Part shown: in pieces, positions 9,438 through 20,200 of the stretch
How the letters are laid out: each line of letters opens with the position of its first letter
Numbering within the stretch: position 1 is the stretch's first letter
Assembly: GCA_023078555.1 (NCBI GenBank)
Contig: CM041204.1
Coordinates: forward strand, 4,432,430-4,496,429
From: Ulva prolifera
Lineage: Eukaryota > Chlorophyta > Ulvophyceae > Ulvales > Ulvaceae
Length of the DNA stretch: 64,000 nucleotides
Direction: 5' to 3'
Position numbers and translations under genes: made by a program
Notes under the pieces: generated by a model
What the model was told of the DNA's origin: nothing
The model's database searches: none
What the model saw: the letters and a program-made list of their open reading frames with translations, nothing else

Positions 9438-12400
9438 ATGCTCTCCAAGTGGCTTGCAAGTCTCATGCTCCTGGTGGCGCATATGGCCGTGGGGTTGTGC
9501 GATGAAGAAGAGTACGACCTGCTACTCCCTGTCGGTGCGCTGCTCTCCTGGGACAGAAACTGGAGCGCTTGGGTCTGTAGCTAGCTTGCTTGAGCGCTGT
9601 AGATCTAGAGTAGCTCGAATTCCGCGGAGCTTATACCAGGCATATGGTGCCTCAGGCTGGGCCTGGAGGACCCGGTGCTACCGGACTGGCGCGGTTGCAG
9701 TGTTGCCGTGTGTGCTTGTTGCATCGGATGAGAGTCTTTTGTGATTTTCGTCTTCTCCCGTCCACTCTTCTGTAAAAACTGGTGCCTCAGGCTGTTCACG
9801 TCGCAATTGGCCATATGGTACAATGTTCCGGGTACGACGTGCGCGGTGTGCGCGACTGGCGACCAGCACAGGTTTGCAGTGTATGCATCCATATCGACCG
9901 ATTGAGCATTTGTTATGAGCACAGGTTTACAGCGCACGGCGTCCTCATGTGCACATACGACCGCACCGCGCGGCATGACACACATGTTTACGCACGCACC
10001 CCCTAGCGCGAACGCATCCAAATATTTCAACGCATCACTGGGACCTCTTGCGAAACGGAAATGTTCCCCCTGCTAGTCCGGCAGGATCGCGATCCTGACT
10101 TTCATCTCAGCGTCAAGCCTCCACAATGCCACGTGCGCTGCATGCAGACAGCGACAGCATCGCCCACTGCACGAATGCGCCTTGCGGTCTTTGCAGACGA
10201 GTGAATATACGCCCTTTCAATTGTGTATACGCCCGCTCGCGCGACGACAATGCAATTGCTGTTCTGGTGTAGCCAGCGCTGGCCACCCGGTGGCCACCCC
10301 ATGGCTGCAGTGGCCACCGAGCCGCATGCGCACAGCAGACTTGCTCATCGAGGCCGATATCGATTTTCCTGACCACTGTCCCGGGGTTCGTAGACTGAGG
10401 AGTGGGCGCTGCTGTAGTGTGGCCGCGTGTGTGAGTGGCTGTTGATTCGGAACAGATCCTTTTGTTGTGTTTGCATGCCAAGTGTCTATGCCCGTTCACT
10501 CTTCTGTGACCACTGCCCCATGGCGGCTTGTAGCGCCATCCGTGACAGACATGATCATCGGACGACGGCCACTCGTCTGAAACGGCTGCAGCTCAGCACG
10601 TGTACCCATGCATGAGTGTGTCCAATTGAGTCACAGGCCTTCACAGCTGTGCCCAGGTCACATGTACAGGCCAGAGCGGCGGGCCCGACATGGAACACCC
10701 CTTGAAACCTTGCCATCTCGGCCACCTATCGCTAGGCGCCATATCTCATGTCAGCCGTTGCCACCAGGCTGCTTGGCCGGCTCTGCCCAGCATGGCGTGC
10801 ACACGAGATCGGTTCTAAGCAGAGTTGCATAAATACGCGTATCTTTCGATTTCGATACGTCTAATACGCGTATTCCATTTCTAACGCACTTTATCAGCGT
10901 ATGGTACGCGCGTACGTTTCGGACTTGAGCGTTTTGGAGAGCCTAGAACTATGCACTGTGGTGAACCCCTATCCACAAGGCCAAAGAACGTTTTGAACAT
11001 CACTTGAATTGCACTGCTGTTGAGGAATACACTTCTGCACTTGGTGGATGTATCACAATCACAAATTGCCAACATCCTGAAGATGTTTCGGATGTCTCTG
11101 AACAGGATTCTCAGAGTGATTGATGCTGCATGTGGCCTGTGAATGGCCTCGTAAACATCACTCTGCACATGCCATAGCATGATGAACCTTAGTAACCTGA
11201 TCATCTGATTGACTGCTAGTTCACTGTACTGTTCTCTGCAATAGTGTTCCTAAGCACAGATGACATCGACCGTGGCGCTACCAAGTCTGGCCATCACCGG
11301 CGGAGGCAAGCCAGTGCTGTAGCCTATACAGCGTACTTTTCAACCCCCCCTGATTGGAGCCAACATACCATACGCGTATTTTTGCTTATCGTACTTCATC
11401 ACGAAACGTACTAATGAAACGCTGGTTCCAAGTGACTGCATGGCCTGCCAGTGTGCACGTGGTAAGGTGTATGTAACTCTGGATATACTTAGCCGCATCC
11501 TGGAGAGGACATCGAACACTCTGAATGGACGGGACCACGTGCACGTGCCGAAGGGGTACCAATCTTGTGGTTGCAATTAATTGTGCCATGGGTGCCACGG
11601 CCGGCACATGTGCTGCAGCCCTGGCGTAGCCTGTTCAGAAAACTTGGCCAAGTTTTGGACGACGGGGGCTGCGTCATACCACTACAGGTGAGTAAGTCGG
11701 CCGCGATGCTGCAGTATTAGTGTGTGGGTTGTCATGGGGCTCCAGGCTTGGGGGCTGCGCTCTCCTGCTCGGGTCGCTCGGCTGGCCAGTCTCATCGTGC
11801 TCGGCTGTCTCGGGCATGCATGGGGGATGCTCAGAAAGGCTTTCGTGCGCGGCGGAGTTGGCTGTGTTTGTTGGCGCGTGCAGGTGGGGCTTCACGTGCT
11901 GGCAGGTGTGTGCGTTGACGCACAATTGGGGCGTTGCTGTTTCTGGGTGCGCCAGTGTGGGTGTGCTCGGTTCTGTATGCGCGGGGCGTCGCAGGGTCCC
12001 GTTGCTTCGTGCCAGGGTTGGGCGATTGCCTGTTCTGCGGGGGATGTCGACTGTGGCTTGGGCGTGTTGTGCTGATTTAGCGACGCTGTTCTTGACCTGT
12101 TTGCCCTGTCTGCCGGGCTGCCTCTTCGAGTGTCGACGTAGTTCCATCATGAACACATGCATGATAGGTGTGGCTGGGGATCCGGAGTGCTGTGGTCCTG
12201 CCACTGTGCAGCATGCAGTGCCTGCGGTGCGCATGCATATGCATGCTGCCCGCCGCCTCGTCCGCATCCTTGCCGCACACGCGCATGGGTGTGGCTGCGG
12301 GGGGAGCTGTGCTTGAGTGGCGCGCCGGCCGATTTGGTCGGGCATGGTGTTGGGGGCGCCGCTGCTTTTCCAAGTGCAAAATCAACGCAGAATGTTGCAA

Positions 12401-15400
12401 ATATTTGATTAATCGATTAATCGTACTTGCTGTGGCTCGGGCGTGCGGTGTTGCAATTGGCTCCCTGGCACTGAGTCGCACGCTACTTTTGCAGTGCTAC
12501 CTGTCTCCGGGCCCCAACTTGACCAGCATAACCTGCACGCACATGTGCTGCGTGTGGCTGGCTGCGTAGTGTGCGGTTCCCCTGGTTGTTGCTCGCGGTA
12601 CTACCTGCCTTGCATACTTTGTCCTTGTAACACACGCACTCACGGTAGCGGTACATGCATGAGGGGCTCCTGTGTACCGCCAATCATGCATACCCTGCTT
12701 TACATATGACATAGTACCACATCAATCACGCCACAGGTTGAACAGTGCTGGTGCATCTGTCAAACCTGGGATTCAGGAATGTACGGCAAATATGCGTGGG
12801 TGCAGTGGCGTAGACGTTGCAGGGGCCCCCGTCGCAGCCGCACTTGCCAAGCAGACTGCGTGGGCCCCCGCGGCGGCGAGCTGCGGCACTCGCTTCATGC
12901 ATATGTTCAAGGACACCGCAGGGTGGAAAGCGAGCCCCCCCCGGCAGCAGCGGCATGTGCGCCGGGCTGGCTACCTCATGTGCTTGCATACGCAAGAGCC
13001 GCGCCCGCGCTTGCACTTTCTCGCACGTCGGGCCGGGGCCTCTGCTGGGGGGAATCTCTCGTGACAGCTTCTGCGCTGGACCGGTGAAACTGTCGCCTGC
13101 GTTCGAGCATGCTATCATCTAGGTCTCTCTTCCAAACGATGCTGATCAGTGGTGACGTGCAGGTGGCCCGAAGGAGATCGTCCCAGAGCGCGTCAAGCAA
13201 AGGCACCTCAAGACCGCTCTGGACTTCATGCTGTCTCTCGGTGGCCCTGTTTCCGGGAGGCTTACTCAGACGTTCATTCAGGGCATGATCCCGGCCATCC
13301 CCACTCAAGAGGAGGTCCCATGTGCGGCTCTTTGCATTGCTTGCTGTTCTGCTGCTGCAACCGAGCACCACGAGGTGATCTCCACCGCGGATAAGCAATG
13401 TCTGTGTGCCATCGAGTCCAGGCGTCTAATATTTAGGACAAGATTATCCCAGATAGCTATAGCATTCATGAGGGGAGCCTGAGGTCACTCTTAACCTGCC
13501 TACTCTAGAATTGCAGCAGCGCTGTGCGAAAACTTTACCTCCGCTTGTATATATATAGAATCACATCTTCACAACAAATCTGAGGCTTGCATGTTTGAAC
13601 ACATACGGTGAAAATGCAGATCTGGCGGCAAACGTTAGGGGCCAGATTGTCCCTCTGGGCTTGTACGACAACTTTGAGCGGTCGGTCGAGTACTTCTACA
13701 TCATGCCCCGGATCATCCGCTTCCGCACGGCCATCGTCGGCAAAGTGAGCTGGTTCAACCTCCTCACCAGCCCCGACCCCGCTTCGGCGATCGTCGCCGA
13801 CGGAGTCAAGCTCGAGCTGAGTGAAGCATTCGTTGACGGCAACACCGTGCGCCGCACCCACACGCCCTGCGCCCGCCTGCGCCTGCCTGCGCCCTGTGTA
13901 CTGTATACAGTGCGGTGGGACGAGTCCACTGAAGAATATCACAACTGCATGCCAACAGTGGTGGACTTCTCTGCATGCTTGCAGCGCAGCGCCATCTCTG
14001 ACAAGGAGTAGGGGGGAAAGCGTGCGCTGTCCCTGTGGGCAGGGCGCCTGGGCCTGCCTGGTCGCGGCCCTCCGAGTCGTGGTGGCATGGACGTGCTTTG
14101 AGACTGCGGAGTGGATTGCCTCTGACACATGTACCTGTGATGCGCCCTCCAGGGATCCTCAGGCGCAGTCGCGCCGCTCTCGTGTCCCATCTGGTCGTAG
14201 TTGACCGTGTGCGAGTGTGCGATCTATCCTTGCCTGGGGGTGACGAGGCCTGTTTGCGAGAGGCATGATGTATCAGGAACAATTCATGCCAGCACATGAA
14301 TCCTAGTAATTTGCCAGGCTCTGTGGCATGCGCCAGCTGCCATGCAGGTGTTTGTGAGGCTGCACACCCCCACCGGCTTGATTTACGGCGCGAACCGGAG
14401 CTTTGCGGGGCCGATCGAGGGGGAGCCGACGTTCAACTTTGCCGCAATCCTGTACATGGACCGCGACTCCAAGGTCTGCGGCTACAACATCCAGGTGCGT
14501 GATGGAGTGACCGTGGAATGGCCGTGCCAGGTGACGATGGAGAGCTCCGTTCGTGCTCATGTTGATACTGCTGACCTTTTCCTCGGCAGCAAAGGTGCCA
14601 AGAGATCCTTTTCCTGGGCAAGCTGAAAGGACAAGCACACTTCACGCACCCAGGTGGCATCGGTGGCTATTCTGGAGGTGTTCAGATGCACGCTGGGCAT
14701 GCAGGCACCTCACTTTGGAGCGTTCAACCGGTTCATCGACCCGTTGCGCGACGGTGGCTTCCCGACCCCGGAGGCGCTGGCCCTCGTGCCGGACTCCCCC
14801 TTCAAGCGAGCCTACCTGCCGAAGGAGGGCGTCACCACGTGGCTCGAGGAGATCTGCGACGTCGCGACCGGGGAGCTGTGCCTCCCAGTCGATGGCACAA
14901 AGTGCGCTTTGTTTTTTTTTTTTGCATTGGTTTTCGAACACTGGTGAGAATTGCTTTGCGCTCTGCTATGACCACTGCAACTACTTGTGCTGCTGTATCA
15001 AACGGCTATAACTACCACTTCGCCCATGCACTCTGGGTCCAATGGGTTGAGGACGGATTAAAAGCTACCCCCTCCGTTTCAGGAGGTCGTGGGTTCGATT
15101 CTGCGTGCGCTTTGGGGAATCGAAACGGCCGTACGTGACCACCTCGCTTAGCACAGGAGGAGGCCCTGTGAGTTGCGTACGGTCGTCTGAGGGGGGTTTC
15201 CAGGTGGTTTACCCCTTCGGCATATGTGGTCCCGTTAATTCGGAGTTGTCAATGTCCAATAGGATACGGCTCAGTAAATTTAGATTTACTTTACTTTACT
15301 TTACTCTGTTGCCACACATCTTCAGAATGTAGGTTGTCATGGACCCCAATGCTACTGCTACCCCCACTAGTGGTGGAATCGCTACTAGTACCACAATCAC

Positions 15401-16825
15401 AGCCGATGCAGTGCTGACAATCGCCGTCGCTGTGCCGTTCGCATGCATGTATCATTCAAGGCCACAGCCGCAAGTGGCATGTGCACACGTTGCGTACACA
15501 CAGCAGATGTCTCGCCGCGCGGGTGTGTTGGTCTGTTCTGGGTGTTGCTGGCTGCGTGGGTGTGCGGTTCCCCTGGTTGTTGCCCGCGGTGCTACCTGCC
15601 TTGCTTAAGCAATTGCTTCGTCCTTGTAAAACACAGCAGCTGTCTCGCGCCTCACGCTGCAGCCGGTGATACAGTTGCAGCTGACGCAGGATACTTTTTG
15701 CCGCAGCGTCTTGTCTTGTGGCACTTTGGGTCAGATGGTCGATCATCTAAACGTCATTGACAATTTGAAAACCTGTGCCGCGTGTGACTACGCTGTAGCG
15801 CTTCGGCCGGACTCCCCAGACTGGACAGCATGTGGTACCGTAAGGGAACTACACATGTACTGACTGGCATGCGCACGGCGCTAATCATGGCAGGCTCCCC
15901 GGTGCCGGGTGGCCTGCCATGATGATGATGCCAATTGGCTTGCAAGGTGTCACACGCGTGACACCTAGGCAGGCACCTGTATGCGGGTGTAATGTCTTGC
16001 GTGCTAAGCAATACGCTGGCCGTGTCGCCCGACACACGTAACGTGATATTGTCCGCCGCTCGCATGCAGGTACTATGCTGACAAGGCAGACTGCATGGAG
16101 AAGCTCGGCAAGAAGCGCATCGGAGGCTACGACGACATCGACGGCGACACCCTGACATGCCGGGCGCTGCACCGCCTGCTGGTGCCGACGCGGCCAGAGG
16201 GGCACTGCAAGCACCTCGCTCCCAACCTCTCGGAGGAGGAGGGCGGTGTCTGCATCGACCGCCTCAGCGAGGTGTACAACAAGCGCACCCCAACGTGCGG
16301 CCCCATACCCCCCCTCCCGCCCCCCAGCCCCCCCGCAAAAAAATGATTTAGATGGACTGATGGTACAGCTGTAGCTGTACAACGATGTGTGGTAGCAGTT
16401 GTTTGGGATGAGGCATGGGTGCGTCAGGGCGCCGCGAAGTGGCCGGCTCTGCTGTGGGCTGCAAGCGGGCACATGCATGCGCTCTACTTCACTGAGCATG
16501 AGCACAAGCCGGTTTACAAGCGATCGGCAGAGGCGCTAGGACTCCAGGCATGTTTGCGTGGCAGCTTCTGTGGACTAGGTTGCACCCACAAAATCACTCC
16601 CTTTCGAAAACCTGGATTCACGGCGAAGCAATGGACGTGTGGTGCTGCAGGTTCCAGTGCGGCTATGACGACGTGGGGTACACAAGGCCTGCCGCTGAGG
16701 GCGGGGGGGCGTATGTGAGTGGCGGCTACCCCTACACAGTCGCCGACTTTGCGACAACTGAAGCCGACACGGTGCCCGGGCCGGTGTGCGAGGAGTACCA
16801 GGGCATGGGGTTGTACGGCAAGTAG
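9438..16825 (+). CDS. Unrecognised, probably secreted multi-exon protein, paralogue B
   Basis: This is the tandem paralogue of the gene in copy A, with the same exon plan: 9438-9572 (signal peptide), 13163-13374, about 13620-13846, 14348-14494, 14654-14901, 16070-16294 and 16651-16825. Exon protein sequences are nearly identical to A, with changes such as VASVAILEVF for VRSAAILVVF and GKKRIGGY for GQKRIGGY. It ends CEEYQGMGLYGK and a TAG stop. Paralogue C shares the CEEYQGMGL ending, so this C-terminus looks ancestral and that of A derived. A SINE lies in the intron between 14901 and 16070, in the same direction as the gene, and a poly-T tract lies just downstream of the 14901 donor. No frame break is visible in the recognised exons. 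The function is unknown. Confidence 0.72.
10831..11381. mobile_element. Candidate 551-bp MITE-like element in copy B
   Basis: This is the counterpart of the element at 2302-2852, here with perfect 12-bp terminal inverted repeats (AAATACGCGTAT at 10831-10842, ATACGCGTATTT at 11370-11381). The interior is virtually identical to that of copy A. It has no identifiable coding function. Confidence 0.38.
11470..11562 (-). mobile_element. Old SINE 3' fragment in copy B
   Basis: Counterpart of the fragment at 2940-3032, with the same orientation and sequence. It lies next to the candidate inverted-repeat element ending at 11381. Confidence 0.6.
15035..15305 (+). mobile_element. tRNA-derived SINE, full length, insertion specific to copy B
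   Basis: The 5' end is tRNA-like. An A-box-like GGTCCAATGGGTTGAGG is followed by a CCTCC/GGAGG stem like the long variable arm of a type II tRNA, and then a B box GGTTCGATTCTG. A unique body follows, ending in TTTAC repeats (TTTACTTTACTTTACTTTAC). The empty site is visible in copy A at 6616-6624 (GCACTCTGTTG). In B, CTCTG occurs on both sides of the element, consistent with a short 5-6 bp target-site duplication. It lies in an intron of paralogue B in gene orientation. Near-identity with the copy at 52 kb indicates a young family. Pol III transcription and LINE-supplied reverse transcriptase are what is known for such elements; none of that machinery is in this window. Confidence 0.88.
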
Positions 16826-17244
16826 CTGGCGACCGGCGGCTTGGCGCAGGTAGCCACGGCGTGGGGATCGGCCCAGCCTGGCTGCAACAGATAAACACCG
16901 CATATGCATGTTTTACAGGAGGGACAAAAGTACATTATGAAGGGGGGCGGGCACATTGGACAGCAATTCGCATGATACAAGTGAACACATACGTATATAC
17001 TTGTGCTGCTATGAAGCTGTGCCTGCTTGGGATATGGGTGTGTGAACACAGAGTTTGTTGTCTCATGAAGTACGCACATAATTTCTGGTGATGCGACCTG
17101 TGCAACACGTCTCTCCGACATTCCTTGTAAACATTTACATATATCATCCCGCGGGCGGGTCAGTGGAAACTGTCGACCTGTTTGTCCTTGTTGCCATGGC
17201 TAGCCCATCAGTCGATACCTGGCTGTCACAACGAGGCTCGATGC
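16826..17244. other. Convergent intergenic region
   Basis: This 419-bp stretch lies between the stop of paralogue B (plus) and the stop of DRP5B (minus). I see no gene, repeat or RNA in it. Both 3' ends, including their polyadenylation sites, must fall here. Confidence 0.6.
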
Positions 17245-20200
17245 TCAACAAGCTGCAGCGGTCACAGCAGGTCCCTTGCGCAGCAGGCTCTTGATCTCTC
17301 CGAAAGTCGTCTTCAAGCGCTGCATGTTCTGCATTTCAACGTTCAGCAGCTTCTGCTTGTCCTCTAGCTGCTCCCGGATCTGCACATCACAATCACCATA
17401 TGCCCAGGCAAAACCTCCTGGCCCACATTGGGCTGCTCGCCCGTGCTGTCTGCCCCAGCATCTCATGGAGTGACAATCTACAGCAGTCTCATCATCTGCA
17501 GGCGTGTTCACAAGCCTGGCAGAGCTCAACCAGGGGCAATGAAACATCTGCAGGCCGCAGCTGCTGCCAGCATGAGCCCGATGCTGTGAGCCTGCCAGAT
17601 GTAGCTGCTTCATGCAGCTGCATGAGCAGGTGTGAACTAGAGGCATGCGAGAGCGTGGACGGCTGTGTACCTCTTCGGTGTCGAACAAGCCACTGAGATC
17701 TTCCTGGTCCAGGCACTTCTGCAGGTGCTCCGAGAGGCCCTCCTGCAGCTGCTGGAGCAGCTTGTAGTTGAACTTCCTGACAGTGTCCCCGATGAAGCCC
17801 TTCCTGATGCTGACGAACAAGCTCTCGGTCAGCTCAGGCACGGCCTCCTGGACCACCTGCCCCCGGGGCTGGCTGAGAAGCGGGCTGATGTGACGCCGCA
17901 GGAAGCTGGTCAGGACCTCGCGGGCGTTATATTGATTTGCATTAATTGCACTGTCCACCTCCTACATCAGCACATTTCCGGTTTCCCCATGCCCCAATCA
18001 AACAGTAGTGCCTTGCTTGGGTGCGATGTGGCGCCGTCTTCCAGCCCACAGCGCAGACAGTCTGGACGGGCGAGCTTGCAAGCTGATATTGACGCTGCTG
18101 CTGCTGATGCATGTACGAACATTCGCATGGGTGACATTTGAACAGTGTAGGCACAGGCTTCAAGTTGCACGAACAGCCTCGCCGCTCGGCGGAGTCCACA
18201 TGAGTTCGCACAATCGCAGAGATTCCTTGGGGCACAGGCACAGACACTCGGAAACAGGAGTGTGATGTCATTGCCCGGGTACAAGTGCCAAAGGAGCTCA
18301 ACGGCACGCACGTGGTCGTTCACGTTGCAGCGCACGGCCTCCCGCAACGCGGAATCGCTGTCGCTGAGGGTCACAAAGTGAGTCCGTGACTTGAGGTCGT
18401 CCAGGGCAGACGTCCTGGCCTCTGCTTCTCGGTCGTCCAGGAACTGGGTGTAGTGCCCCTGGATGCAGTCCAGGATGCTCCCGTCCATCGCCTGGAGCGC
18501 CGGATCCCCTGCAGAGGCTGACCCCGCCTCCGTCTTTTTCAGGCCCAGCGTCTGGGCATGGTGGGCCCCGTCTCGCGACTGTTCACTTCGTCAAACACAT
18601 GTGCAGCCGTCGTGGCTTGTTCAGAGTAAAGTAAAGTAAATCTGAATTTACTGAGCCGTATCCTATTGGACATTGACAACTCCGAGTTAACGGGACCACA
18701 TATGCCGAAGAGTCCCAATATGCCGAACAGTCCCAATGCAGGACTTCTGCTGCCCACCTCTTGCGACCAGGGATCCAGCATCTGCAAGGGTCTGAGCTGG
18801 CAGCAGAGCATTGCGGGCACCCCTAGTAACAGTCATATAGTCACTGACAAGGTGCATATGGTGATGCATCACACCAGTCATGTTCATAATCTCATTGGCG
18901 TCGCTGGTGTCTCGGGTGCATGCTGTCCGTGAGATCTGCAGAGTACACTGTAGCTGAAGCGCAGGCTGCTCGATGTTGTAAGCAAGGTCTACACCTGATG
19001 AGATCTGATAGACGTCAGCAGCAGTCGGGTCAAAGGCAGGAGCAATGGTGGAGCAAGGAGCACCTGATGAACCTGGAGCCGAAATCAGCGTGCGGCTCAG
19101 CTGCATCACACGGGCCAGCACGTGCTTCACCCGCAGCCCGAGCTGCTGCAGCAGCGGCTCAAACGCCCGTTCCGCCTTGTCTGCAGCCAGCTGAGCTGCC
19201 ACGGACGTGATGTTTGGGGCGTCGGTGCGGCTCCCCAGGCCGCACTTGTTGTCCATCTCAGCTCCGGAGATCGTCGGGCACTTGGTTTGGCTCACAAACT
19301 CCCTGCATGACAGGAAGCAAAGCAGTTTCGGCCTCAAGGCCAAGCTCAATACTGCTGGGTTGTCATTCTGGCCAACATGTTGAAGGTGCTTGTGACATGT
19401 GCATGCGATCATTGTCATTGAACTGACACATATTGTCACAGCTGCAGACAGAGTGAATTAAAGTGATACTGCGAACACAGCTGCAGATTCAGTGTTGATG
19501 TGTCAAACAGCCACCAGCATCAGTTGCAACATGCCTCAGGTCAGCAGCTGCACGATGCCCTCGCGGACAGCTGTGCTGACGACAGATGACCTGGTCAAGG
19601 AGCTCACCGGAACTCGTCCAGGACTCGGAAGTACTGTGCCCCTCCATACAGCTGCCGGTCTCCAAACTTCTCATGCACGTGGTGCTCCCATTCAACCTCA
19701 AGCTCAAACCCGGGTGTGCATGCCAGCTGGCCCTCTGCCTCCCACTCCTGCTGCAGTGTCTGGCCGCAGTTGGCATCGTGTGGGAGGCATGCGTCCCCGC
19801 TGAGCAGCTTTGCGATCTCCTTCTGAACAGCCAGGAGAACGCTGCGCACGTGGTCCTGCACAGCGCAGCGGTGGGTGAGCCATACAGCCTGGCATCGTAC
19901 CACGTACCAAGGTCACCGGTGGACATCTGTGCCTGTGGTAATTACCACAAGACGTTTTAACAAGACGTTGCCACAAGCTTGGCTCCCTTAAGGGAACCGA
20001 TGCCATCATGTTCTTTGATGCGAACGAGAACACACACTCTGGCCTCTCAATCAATCATTGCAGTCATTGCCATTGGCGACACCTCAGAGGACCGGTGGAA
20101 AACCGGTAAGGAAAGCAAAGTGGAGTAAAGCAACATGGAGTGCACTTAGCCACGACCACCAGTAACACTGTTTACGCAGCGAGTATTTATGAACCCCAGG

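Larger units (their letters stand above)
8629..16860 (+). repeat. Tandem duplication unit, copy B
   Basis: This is the second tandem copy, colinear with copy A. Differences seen directly: a 271-bp SINE at 15035-15305 missing from A; a short AT-rich palindromic insert near 12401-12422 replacing a few bases of A; no equivalent of the intron-like insert of A at 1756-1883; a poly-T expansion just after 14910; and an unrelated sequence in most of the last intron. The right edge is placed just after the last shared exon (ends 16825), because sequence beyond it does not match anything after the A gene. Confidence 0.9.

Noticed and set aside
15036-15111. Possible functional tRNA gene
   Set aside because: The A-box and B-box-like sequences belong to a SINE head. 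The acceptor stem does not close and the same head recurs at 52 kb with a SINE body.
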